A DNA stretch of 64,000 nt, taken from the NCBI GenBank assembly GCA_035534855.1, contig DATLRD010000096.1, forward strand, positions 7,820-71,819, read 5' to 3'. A program made the translations under genes and the position numbers. Source of the stretch: DATARH01 sp035534855 (GTDB lineage Bacteria; Pseudomonadota; Alphaproteobacteria; ATCC43930; CGMCC-115725). The notes beneath the pieces are model-generated. The model did not search any database, had not been told where the DNA came from, and saw only the letters and a program-made list of their open reading frames with translations. Shown one piece after another: positions 19,542 through 27,672 of the stretch; the first letter of the stretch is position 1; every line of letters starts with the position of its first letter.

Positions 19542-20860
19542 GTTCGGTCGAGACGGCACAAGGCGCCGCCACCGGGCGGGCGTTCGTCATCCATCCGGTA
19601 TTGAAGACCGCGCCGACCCGCCGGGCCGGTGACGGGGTGGTGCGCTCCGACGACGCCCGACTCGACGAGGCGATTGGGCTTGCCCGCGCGATCGACCTTG
19701 AGATCGTCGCCGCGCAGCTCGTGCCGCTGTCCCGACCGGTTCCGGCGACGCTGCTCGGCAGCGGCAGCGTGACCAATCTCGGTACGACGATTGCCGACAA
19801 CGAGATCAGCCTCGTCGTCGTTGACGCCACGCTGTCGCCGGTGCAGCAGCGCAACCTGGAGCGCAAGTGGCAGGCCAAGGTGATCGACCGCACCGGGCTG
19901 ATCCTCGAAATCTTCGGCGCCCGCGCCCGCACCCATGAGGGGCGGATGCAGGTCGAACTGGCCGCACTGACCTATCAGCGCTCGCGCTTGGTGCGCTCGT
20001 GGACCCACCTCGAACGCCAGCGCGGCGGGTTCGGTTTTCTCGGCGGGCCCGGCGAAAGCCAGCTCGAAATCGACCGCCGCCTGATCGGCGAACGCATCGC
20101 GCGGCTCAGGCGCGAACTCGACGACGTCAAGCGCACTCGCGCGCTGCACCGCGAGGCGCGCAGGCGCGTGCCCTATCCGGTGGTGGCGCTGGTCGGCTAC
20201 ACCAACGCCGGCAAATCAACGTTGTTCAACCGGCTGACCCGCGCCCGGGTGACGGCCGAGGACATGCTGTTCGCGACGCTCGATCCGACGATGCGGCGGC
20301 TCGGCCTGCCCTCGGGCCGGACCGCGATCCTGTCGGACACGGTCGGGTTCATCTCCGATCTGCCGACGCAGCTCGTGGCGGCGTTCCGCGCGACGCTCGA
20401 AGAAGTGACCGAGGCCGATATCGTCGTGCACGTGCGCGACGCCCACCACCCGGATAGCGCCGCGCAGCGCGCCGACGTGCTCGCCGTCCTGACCGAGCTC
20501 GGCCTCGGAGCGCTGGTCGAGGAAGGGCTGGTCGAGGTACTTAACAAGATCGACCTGCTCGACGAGACGGCTCAGGCGGCGCTCGTCAACCAGGCGCAAC
20601 GCAACGACGAGATCGTCGCGCTGTCGGCGGCGACCGGGGAGGGGTGCGACGGGCTCCTGGCGCTGATCGACGCGCGGCTCGAACGCGACATCCGTTCGGT
20701 GCGGCTCGACATTCCGCTGTCGGACGGCAAGACGCTTGCCTGGGTCTATGCCCACGGCGAGGTTCTCGGGCGGCGCGACGATGCCGAGGCGGCGCACCTG
20801 TCAGTGCGCCTGTCCGACGCCGATCTCGGCCGGCTGCGCCACCGCCAGCGGCTGAACTGA
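19538..20860 (+). CDS. hflX: ribosome-associated GTPase HflX, apparent CTG start
   Basis: 440 residues if translation starts at the CTG 19538 that shares bases with the hfq stop (CTGA); starting at TTG 19601 would lose the conserved AFVIHPV segment. HflX is a GTPase that binds and splits stalled ribosomes. It has an N-terminal HflX domain with LLGSGSVTNLG, a glycine-rich linker (RGGFGFLGGPGESQLEIDRR), G1 GYTNAGKSTLFN, G3 DTVGFI and G4 NKID. hfq-hflX linkage is typical of proteobacteria. It is the last core gene before the catabolic region. Confidence 0.93.
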   Translation: MSSVETAQGAATGRAFVIHPVLKTAPTRRAGDGVVRSDDARLDEAIGLARAIDLEIVAAQLVPLSRPVPATLLGSGSVTNLGTTIADNEISLVVVDATLSPVQQRNLERKWQAKVIDRTGLILEIFGARARTHEGRMQVELAALTYQRSRLVRSWTHLERQRGGFGFLGGPGESQLEIDRRLIGERIARLRRELDDVKRTRALHREARRRVPYPVVALVGYTNAGKSTLFNRLTRARVTAEDMLFATLDPTMRRLGLPSGRTAILSDTVGFISDLPTQLVAAFRATLEEVTEADIVVHVRDAHHPDSAAQRADVLAVLTELGLGALVEEGLVEVLNKIDLLDETAQAALVNQAQRNDEIVALSAATGEGCDGLLALIDARLERDIRSVRLDIPLSDGKTLAWVYAHGEVLGRRDDAEAAHLSVRLSDADLGRLRHRQRLN

Positions 20861-20935
20861 CATCCGCCGCGGCGGACCTGAGATCAGCCGGTCGGCGCTG
20901 GGCCGCATTGCGCGCGGCGCATGCCGTTTTGTTTG

Positions 20936-20950
20936 GTAAGCAATGCTTAC
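20936..20950. promoter_or_regulatory. perfect 15-nt palindrome, candidate operator
   Basis: GTAAGCAATGCTTAC, 7-1-7 perfect dyad, 86 bp before the first amidohydrolase gene. Size and spacing suit a TetR-type dimer. No TetR gene is present in the window. Confidence 0.4.
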
Positions 20951-21035
20951 GACCTCGCGTCGGCTTTTCGCCTGGGTTACGATCTGAGTCGGCGAGCCGG
21001 CAGCGACGCCGGCAGTTGTCGGGGAGGAGAAAGCC

Positions 21036-22157
21036 ATGGCGCGCGTCTATAACCGCATCGATTCCGACGGTCACATTCTCGAACCGGTGACCTTGTGGAG
21101 CGACTACCTTGACCCGGCTTTTCGGGAGCGGGCGCCAAAGCTGATCGTCGATGCCGACGGCAAGGAAAAGCTCTTGGTCGAAGACCGGGTGCTCGGCAGC
21201 CAGCAGGGCATGGGCGGGATTGGCGGAGTCGGGGCACGCCAGGGCATCATCAAGGCCGAGACGATGAAATACGAGGATGGCCGGCCCGGCGGGTTCGACC
21301 CGCACAAGCGCATCCCCGACATGGATATGGACGGGATCGACGCGGCCGTTCTCTATCCGAGCATGGGCCTGTTTGCCGGCGCGGTGCATGACCCGGCGCT
21401 CGCCGGCGCGCTGTGCCGTGCCTATAACCGCTGGCTCGCCGATTACTGCAAGCCCTATCCCGACCGGCTGTTCGGCATCGCCATGCTGCCGATGCAGGAT
21501 GTCGACGCGGCAATCAAGGAAATGACCTTCGCCCGCAAGGAGCTGGGCATGCGCGGCGGGTTTTTGCGCCCCAACCCCTACAACAACCGGATGATCCACG
21601 ACCCTGTCTACGAGCCGTTCTGGACCGCTGCCGAAGAGCTCGATTTCGTGATTGGCTTTCACGAGGGCGGCAACAGCGGCATGCCGACGGTCGGCATCGA
21701 CCGGTTCCAGGGCCGCGGCGCGCAGCATATCATCAGCCATACGATGGAGATGATGCTGGCGTGCATGAGCATGATTTGGGGCGGCGTGTGCGAGCGCCAC
21801 CCCAAGCTGCGGGTCGGCTTTATGGAATCGGGCGGCGGCTGGATCGCGCCATGGCTCGACCGGATGGACCGGCATTTCGACGACCAGGGCTTCAACGATT
21901 CCGGCCTCAAGACCCGGCCGAGCGACATCTTCCGCCGGCAGTGCTGGATCTCGTTCGAGCCGGTCGAAGGCAGCCTAGCCGTGCTGGCCGATTATATTGG
22001 CGCCGACAAGATCCTGTGGGCCACCGACTATCCGCACCGGGACGGGTTCTTCCCCGGCGCGCCGGCGATGATCGAAAAGCTGCTGGAAAAGGCGTCGCCC
22101 GAAACCCGGCACAACGTTTTTGCCGGCGGGGCGATGAAGTTCTACGGGCTGCATTGA
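21036..22157 (+). CDS. amidohydrolase-2 family metal-dependent hydrolase, paralog 1
   Basis: 373 residues with GGGGAGGAG before the ATG. TIM-barrel hydrolase of the amidohydrolase-2/ACMSD-like group. The N-terminus IDSDGHILEP carries the first metal-ligand region; FHEGG near residue 210 and ATDYPH near the C-terminus carry further conserved His/Asp residues. The typical first HxH is reduced to a single His. Members hydrolyse or decarboxylate small ring acids; the substrate here is unknown. It is the first of three adjacent paralogs sharing long identical stretches such as MDRHFDDQGFNDSGLKTRPS. Confidence 0.88.
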   Translation: MARVYNRIDSDGHILEPVTLWSDYLDPAFRERAPKLIVDADGKEKLLVEDRVLGSQQGMGGIGGVGARQGIIKAETMKYEDGRPGGFDPHKRIPDMDMDGIDAAVLYPSMGLFAGAVHDPALAGALCRAYNRWLADYCKPYPDRLFGIAMLPMQDVDAAIKEMTFARKELGMRGGFLRPNPYNNRMIHDPVYEPFWTAAEELDFVIGFHEGGNSGMPTVGIDRFQGRGAQHIISHTMEMMLACMSMIWGGVCERHPKLRVGFMESGGGWIAPWLDRMDRHFDDQGFNDSGLKTRPSDIFRRQCWISFEPVEGSLAVLADYIGADKILWATDYPHRDGFFPGAPAMIEKLLEKASPETRHNVFAGGAMKFYGLH

Positions 22158-22185
22158 GGATTTGCGGGCCGACAGCCCCGTAAAT

Positions 22186-22248
22186 CCTCATCCCCGGGCT
22201 TGTCCTGGGGGCAACGTGGATGGCCGGAACAAACCCGGCCATGACGAG
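22186..22248. repeat. REP-like element, family A copy 2
   Basis: CTCATCCCCGGGCTTGTCCTG... followed by GGATGGCCGGAACAAACCCG and GCCATGACGAG. Variant of the copies at 5521 and 60510. It separates amidohydrolase paralogs 1 and 2. Confidence 0.75.
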
Positions 22249-22269
22249 TGTTTTGACCGGGAGGAATTC

Positions 22270-23391
22270 ATGCCGCGCACCTACAACGTCGTCGATGCCG
22301 ACGCCCATATCCTCGAGCCGCTCGATTTGTGGGACCAGTACATCGATCCGGCGTTCCGCGACCGCGCGCCCAAGCTGATTACCGACAAGGACGGCAAACA
22401 GCGCCTGTTGATCGAGGACCGGGTCATCGGCAGCTCGAAAGGGCTTGGCGTTGCCGGCGCGATCGGCGCGCGTGACGGCGTCGTCTGCGACGACACGATG
22501 GAGTACAGCCAGGGCCGGCCCGGCGGGTTCGACCCGCATAAACGGATTCCGGACATGGACATGGACGGGATCGACGCGGCGTTCCTCTACCCGACACTCG
22601 GCCTGTCGAGCGGCGCGGTCACCGACCCGCCGCTCGCCGCCGCATGCTGCCGCGCCTACAACCGATGGCTGGCGGACTATTGCAAGCCTTATCCCGACCG
22701 CCTGTTCGGAGTGGCGATGCTGCCGCTGCAGTCGATCGATCTGGCGATCGAGGAAATGACTTTCGCGCGTAAGGAACTCGGGTTCCGGTCCGGCTTTCTG
22801 CGGCCCAACCCCTACAACAACCTGCTGATCCATGATCCGGCCTACGACCGGTTCTGGAACGCGGCGGTCGACCTCGATTTCGCGATCGGCTTCCACGAGG
22901 GCGCCAGCGCTGGCATGCCGCAGGTCGGGATCGACCGGTTCGAGACCCGCGGCGCGCGGCACATCATCACCCACACGATGGAGATGATGCTGGCGGCGCT
23001 CAGCATGATTTGGGGCGGGGTGTGCGAGCGGCATCCGAAACTGCGCGTCGCGTTTCTCGAATCGGGCGGCGGCTGGATCGCGCCATGGCTCGACCGAATG
23101 GACCGGCATTTCGACGACCAGGGCTTCAACGATAGCGGGCTGAAGACCCGGCCGAGCGCGATTTTCCAGCAAAGCTGCTGGATCTCGTTCGAACCGGTCG
23201 AGGGCAGCCTTGAGGTGCTCGCCGGTTATGTCGGGCCGCGCAAGATACTGTGGGCAACCGACTATCCGCACCCCGACGGGTTCTTCCCCGGCGCGCCGGC
23301 GATGGTCCAGCAGAAGATCAAGGGGCTCCCGCCGGCGGCCAGGCACGAGATCATGGCCGGCGGGGCGATGGCGTTCTACGGGCTGCATTGA
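22270..23391 (+). CDS. amidohydrolase-2 family metal-dependent hydrolase, paralog 2
   Basis: 373 residues from ATG 22270, preceded by GGGAGGAATTC; upstream in-frame extension crosses the REP element and is not coding. Same architecture as paralog 1: VDADAHILEP at the N-terminus, GFHEGASAG mid-protein and ATDYPHPDGFFPGAP near the end. It is the most divergent of the three in the 140-residue C-terminal region (TRPSAIFQQS instead of TRPSDIFRRQ). The next paralog starts 12 bp after its stop, so copies 2 and 3 are one transcription unit. Confidence 0.88.
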   Translation: MPRTYNVVDADAHILEPLDLWDQYIDPAFRDRAPKLITDKDGKQRLLIEDRVIGSSKGLGVAGAIGARDGVVCDDTMEYSQGRPGGFDPHKRIPDMDMDGIDAAFLYPTLGLSSGAVTDPPLAAACCRAYNRWLADYCKPYPDRLFGVAMLPLQSIDLAIEEMTFARKELGFRSGFLRPNPYNNLLIHDPAYDRFWNAAVDLDFAIGFHEGASAGMPQVGIDRFETRGARHIITHTMEMMLAALSMIWGGVCERHPKLRVAFLESGGGWIAPWLDRMDRHFDDQGFNDSGLKTRPSAIFQQSCWISFEPVEGSLEVLAGYVGPRKILWATDYPHPDGFFPGAPAMVQQKIKGLPPAARHEIMAGGAMAFYGLH

Positions 23392-23403
23392 GGAGCAAGA
23401 CAC

Positions 23404-24528
23404 ATGTCACGCACTTACAACGTGGTCGATGCCGACGGCCATATCCTCGAACCGCTGAACCTTTGGCTCGATTACATCGACCCGGCCTATCGCGACCGGG
23501 CGCCGCGCCTGGTCACCAACAAAAACGGCAAGCAGCAGCTGCAGATCGACACGATGATGGCGGGCAGCGCCGAGCGCGGGCTGGGGGCGATCGGCGCGAT
23601 CGGTGCACGCGATGGCCACGTCATCACCGAGAGCTTCGACTACAGCCAAGGCCGGCCCGGTGGGTTCGACCCGCACAAGCGCATCCCCGATATGGACATG
23701 GACGGGATTGACGCGGCATTCCTCTATCCGAGCATCGGGCTCTTTGTCGGCGGCGTCGTCGACCCGGGCCTCGCCGGCGCGATCTGCCGCGCCTACAACC
23801 GGTGGCTGGCCGATTACTGCCGGCCCTATCCCGACCGGCTGTTCGGTGTCGCGATGCTGCCGATGCAGGACGTCGACCAGGCGATCAAGGAAATGACTTT
23901 TGCCCGCAAGGAGCTGGGCATGCACGGCGGCTTCCTGCGGCCGAACCCCTACAACAACCGGCTGATCCACGATCCGGTCTACGAGCCATTCTGGAACGCC
24001 GCCGAGGAGCTGGATTTCGCGATCGGCTTTCACGAGGGCGCGGCGCCGGGCATGCCGCAGGTCGGTGTCGACCGGTTCAAGGGCCGCGGCGCGCAGCACA
24101 TCATCAGCCACACGATGGAAATGATGCTTGCCAGCCTTAGCATGATCTGGGGCGGGGTATGCGAACGGCACCCCAAATTGCGCGTCGGCTTCCTCGAATC
24201 GGGAGGCGGCTGGATCGCGCCGTGGCTCGACCGGATGGACCGGCATTTCGACGACCAGGGCTTCAACGATTCCGGGCTCAAGACCCGGCCGAGCGACATC
24301 TTTCGCCGGCAGTGCTGGATCTCGTTCGAGCCGGTCGAGGGCAGCCTCAAGGTGCTCGCCGATTACGTCGGTCCGCAAAAGATCATGTGGGCGACCGACT
24401 ATCCGCACCCCGACGGGTTTTTCCCCGGCGCGCCGAAGATGATCGCCAAGCAGCTCGAAGGCCTGTCGCCCGAAACGCAGCGCCAGGTGATGGCTGGCGG
24501 CGCGATGGGGTTTTACGGGCTGAACTGA
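23404..24528 (+). CDS. amidohydrolase-2 family metal-dependent hydrolase, paralog 3
   Basis: 374 residues with a GGAG before ATG 23404. It starts YNVVDADGHILEP and contains GFHEGAAPG and ATDYPHPDGFFPGAP. In its second half it is closer to paralog 1 than to its neighbour paralog 2 (both have SDIFRRQCWISF), suggesting gene conversion or that paralog 2 diverged. Keeping three copies may mean different but related substrates, or subunits of a mixed oligomer. Confidence 0.88.
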   Translation: MSRTYNVVDADGHILEPLNLWLDYIDPAYRDRAPRLVTNKNGKQQLQIDTMMAGSAERGLGAIGAIGARDGHVITESFDYSQGRPGGFDPHKRIPDMDMDGIDAAFLYPSIGLFVGGVVDPGLAGAICRAYNRWLADYCRPYPDRLFGVAMLPMQDVDQAIKEMTFARKELGMHGGFLRPNPYNNRLIHDPVYEPFWNAAEELDFAIGFHEGAAPGMPQVGVDRFKGRGAQHIISHTMEMMLASLSMIWGGVCERHPKLRVGFLESGGGWIAPWLDRMDRHFDDQGFNDSGLKTRPSDIFRRQCWISFEPVEGSLKVLADYVGPQKIMWATDYPHPDGFFPGAPKMIAKQLEGLSPETQRQVMAGGAMGFYGLN

Positions 24529-24569
24529 CCGCGGATGGCGCGGAGCCTTGCCGACGGCGGCCGGGCGGC

Positions 24570-25423
24570 TCAGGCCGGCTGGGCGGCGAATGCGCCGTTG
24601 TGCGCGGCAATCTGCTCGGCGTAGTTCTCGCGATAGCGGCTATAGGCGCGTTCGTGGCGGGCCAACGCGGCCGGGTGGAATTCGCCTTCCGGCGGCGGCA
24701 GCGGATCGAAATGGCCGAATGCGTCGCGGCCGCGCACCAGCGGCGCGCACATCCTGACCGTCCCGGTCAGCCGACACTGGGTCGGGATGTAACTGATGCC
24801 GATGCCGACCCGGCGATGGTCCGACCGGTTGGGCGCCGAGCGGTGGCTGCACAGCGTGTGGTGCAGGGAAAAGCTGCCGGCCGGCACCGTCATCATCACC
24901 GTGCCGCCGTGGTCGAAGCGCTCGACGATCGCCTGGCCACCACCGTTGATGCTGTTTTCGAGGCCGAGCGCGGCGTGGCGGAGCTGCCGCGGCGCGCCCC
25001 GCGTGACGGCGCCACTTCCATGCACCCGGCAAGCTCGCTGGCGTCGGCCAGCGCCACCCAAGCGGTCACGTGCTCGTGCGGCGTCAGGCCGAAATAGGTC
25101 GCATCCTGATGCCAGGCGGCAAAGGTCGGGCTGCGCGCCTCCTTGATGAAAAACGTCGCGGTGTAGACCAGGATGTTCGGACCGATCAGGTCCTCGACCG
25201 CGTCGAGGATGCGCGGGTGCCGGATCAGTCGGTCGTACCACGGCAGGAAGACATAGGCCGCCGAGCGCCAGCGCCGGTCGGCGGCGTTAACCGGCCCGCC
25301 GAGCCATTCCTCGTAGCGCGCAAGTCCGGCGCGGCAATCGTCCATCTCGGCAGCTGACAGCGCGGCATGCGGAAACGAAAAACCGTCGCGGCGGTAATGC
25401 GCTATCTGGTCTTGGGTCAGCAT
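24570..25423 (-). pseudogene. phytanoyl-CoA dioxygenase (PhyH) family gene with a frameshift
   Basis: Two overlapping reading frames join into one PhyH-like Fe(II)/2-oxoglutarate dioxygenase of about 284 residues. The first part (25423 to about 25010) starts MLTQDQIAHYRRDGF and carries the iron motif HQDATYFGL (H-x-D). The second part (to 24570) carries LRHAALGLENSING and the distal metal-His/2-oxoglutarate Arg region near SLHHTLCSHRSAPN. The switch is near 25010, where homologues have PGSH-type sequence; one missing base would explain it. It may be a real mutation or a sequence error. The start is ATG 25423. Confidence 0.75.
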
Positions 25424-25514
25424 CGCGGGTCTTCCCAGGCGGTTCGGCGTGCGCCAGAGCCTCTTTCAGCATGACGCATTGTGCCGGCGAGGCAAGGTCT
25501 GCGCGGATGCGCTC

Positions 25515-26732
25515 TCAGCCGTTCGACTGGATCAGCGTGCGCACCTGCGGGTAGACCTCGGTGGCCCAGCGCCGGCCGCTGAACACGCCGTAATGCCCGA
25601 CCCCGGTCTGCAGATGGTGGTGCTTGCGCAGCGGATGCAGCCCGCTGCACAGCTCCTGCGCGGCAAGCGTCTGGCCGATGGCGCAGATGTCGTCGTTCTC
25701 GCCTTCGATGGTCAGCAGCGCGGTGCGGCGGATCGCCCCCGGCTCGACCGGGCGGCCGCGCGAGACCAGCTTGCCGCGGGCCAGCAGGTGCTGCTGAAAG
25801 ATGCGGTGGACGGTTTGCAGGTAGAACGGCGCCGACAGGTCCATGACTGCGAAATATTCGTCGTAGAACGCGCGGTGTGCCGCGCTCGCCGCCTCCTCGC
25901 CGTCGACGAGGTTGCCGTATTGCCGGGAAAACGCGTGGATGTGCCGGTCCAGGTTCATCGCCATGAACGCGGCAAGCTGCAGAAACCCGGGATAGACGCG
26001 GCGAAACGCGCCTGGATGGCACACCGGCACGTACGAGATCAGGTTGGTTTCGAACCAGTCGATCGACCGCTCTATCGCCAGGTCGTCGACCGTGGTTGGA
26101 TTGATTCTTGTGTCGATCGGTCCGGCCATCAGCGTCATCGAGCGCGGCTCGCAGGGATGGCGGCAGGCGGCCATCAGCGACACCGCGGCGAGCACCGCGA
26201 CCGTTGGCTGACATACGGCGACAACGTGCGCACCGGGCCCGATTGCTTCGAGAAAGGCGATCACGTAGTCGATGAAGTCGTCGAAATCAAAATCGCCTTC
26301 CGACAGCGGTACGTCGCGCGCATTGTGCCAATCGGTCACGTAGACATCGTGCTCGGGTAGCATCGTGCGGATCGTACCGCGTAGCAGCGTCGCGAAATGG
26401 CCCGACATCGGCGCCACCAGCAACACCCGCGGCTGCGGCGCGGGCGCTTCCTTGGCGAAGTGCAGCAGCGTGCCGAACGGCTTGACCAGGATATTCTCTT
26501 CTTGCACCGCAACCTGGCGGTTGCCGATCGGCGTGCTGTCGATAGCGAAATCGGGGCGATGGTGCTGGAGCCGCCCCTCGGCGAACAGGTCGCAGACCGC
26601 GACGATGCTGCGCTGCAACTTATTGTCGGGCAGGCCCGGCCACGGCTGGCCCAGCATCTGCCCAAACCCCGCCGCCATGCTGCGCAGCGGAGTCAATGCA
26701 TCAACATAGGCTTGATAGAACTGGTACAGCAC
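25515..26732 (-). CDS. phaZ: intracellular poly(3-hydroxybutyrate) depolymerase
   Basis: 405 residues. It begins MLYQFYQAYVDALTPLRSMA, the hallmark N-terminus of intracellular PHB depolymerases that mobilise stored polymer. The catalytic nucleophile is likely the Cys in VVAVCQPTVAVLAA, where extracellular enzymes have Ser; PMSGHFATLLRGT likely forms the oxyanion region and GHYGVFSGRRW the catalytic His region. There is no signal peptide, as expected for granule-associated enzymes. It is transcribed away from the GST at 26966; two TGC-N3-GCA motifs in the shared upstream region may be sites for a PhaR-type regulator. Confidence 0.92.
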   Translation of the reverse strand: MLYQFYQAYVDALTPLRSMAAGFGQMLGQPWPGLPDNKLQRSIVAVCDLFAEGRLQHHRPDFAIDSTPIGNRQVAVQEENILVKPFGTLLHFAKEAPAPQPRVLLVAPMSGHFATLLRGTIRTMLPEHDVYVTDWHNARDVPLSEGDFDFDDFIDYVIAFLEAIGPGAHVVAVCQPTVAVLAAVSLMAACRHPCEPRSMTLMAGPIDTRINPTTVDDLAIERSIDWFETNLISYVPVCHPGAFRRVYPGFLQLAAFMAMNLDRHIHAFSRQYGNLVDGEEAASAAHRAFYDEYFAVMDLSAPFYLQTVHRIFQQHLLARGKLVSRGRPVEPGAIRRTALLTIEGENDDICAIGQTLAAQELCSGLHPLRKHHHLQTGVGHYGVFSGRRWATEVYPQVRTLIQSNG

Positions 26733-26851
26733 CGCGCGCTTTCTGCTCCCGGACGGCTCTAGCTAAGCGGTGCGAGGGAAACCGCTGTGGGCTGCTCAAC
26801 CATATCGCACCGGAAGGATAATCCCGCTTGCGATGTGGTGCGAGATGATTG

Positions 26852-26879
26852 TGCTTTGCAGCATGACAAATGCATTGCA
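26852..26879. promoter_or_regulatory. pair of TGC-N3-GCA motifs, candidate PhaR-type operator
   Basis: TGCTTTGCA (26852-26860) and TGCATTGCA (26871-26879), centres 19 bp apart, about 130 bp upstream of phaZ and 90 bp upstream of the divergent GST. PhaR of Rhodobacter and Paracoccus is known to recognise CTGC-N3-GCAG-like sites. Confidence 0.35.
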
Positions 26880-26965
26880 GGCCCACGATCCGGGCGTGGA
26901 TCGTTTCGCGGCACTGCAAAACCCTGTTAGATTGCCGTGACGCTCTCATTCCAAAGGTTGCGGCC

Positions 26966-27622
26966 ATGGCCGAGGCCACGCTGATCATCAGCAGCAAGAA
27001 TTATTCCTCGTGGTCTCTGCGCGGCTGGTTGATGGCGAAGTGGGCCGGTCTCGATTTCGTCGAGCAGATCGCTTCGTCGGACGACCCGTCGGTTCGCGCC
27101 GAACTGCTGCTGCGGTCGTCGTCGATCCTGGTGCCGACGCTGGTTCATAACGGGCTGACGATCTGGGATACGCTGGCGATCGGCGAATACCTCAACGAGC
27201 TGTATCCGCAGGTCGGGCTGCTGCCGCGCGATGTCGAGGCTCGGGCGCGCTGCCGCTCGATCTGTGGCGAGATGCATTCGGGGTTTGCTGCGCTGCGCTC
27301 GGCGCTGCCGGTCAACTTGAGGGCACGCAAGCCGGGCTTTGTCGTATGGTCGGCAGCGCAGACCGATATCGACCGCATCCTGACGATCTGGCGCGAGTGC
27401 TTCGCGCGGCGGAAGGGGCCGTACCTGTTCGGCGAGCATCTGACCCTGGCCGACGCGATGTATGCGCCGGTCTGCACCCGGTTTCGCACCTATTGCGTCA
27501 CGCTCGACCATGAGGCCGACGACTATTGCGAGCGCATCATGGGGCTGCCGACTATGGTCGAATGGATTACGGCTGCCTTGCAGGAACCCGAAGAAATGCC
27601 GGAGCTCGACGCCGAGTTCTGA
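26966..27622 (+). CDS. glutathione S-transferase family protein
   Basis: 218 residues from ATG 26966. It begins MAEATLIISSKNYSSWSLRG; the SSW/SLRGW segment is typical of one bacterial GST group with an N-terminal thioredoxin fold whose catalytic Ser lies early. SSILVPTLVHNG supplies the cis-Pro and DTLAIGEYLNE the glutathione gamma-glutamyl site. An alpha-helical C-terminal domain follows with LTLADAMYAP. It probably conjugates or isomerises electrophilic metabolites. The next gene starts 50 bp downstream on the same strand, so it may be co-transcribed with the acyl-CoA genes. Confidence 0.88.
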   Translation: MAEATLIISSKNYSSWSLRGWLMAKWAGLDFVEQIASSDDPSVRAELLLRSSSILVPTLVHNGLTIWDTLAIGEYLNELYPQVGLLPRDVEARARCRSICGEMHSGFAALRSALPVNLRARKPGFVVWSAAQTDIDRILTIWRECFARRKGPYLFGEHLTLADAMYAPVCTRFRTYCVTLDHEADDYCERIMGLPTMVEWITAALQEPEEMPELDAEF

Positions 27623-27672
27623 GCCGACCGGCCGACCGGGCCGGCATACAGCCGGCATACAGGGAGAACGCG

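Noticed and set aside
21907..23403. 498-codon minus-strand frame over amidohydrolase paralogs 1-2
   Set aside because: Repeated in similar form over paralog 3, which shows that it only mirrors the coding strand.
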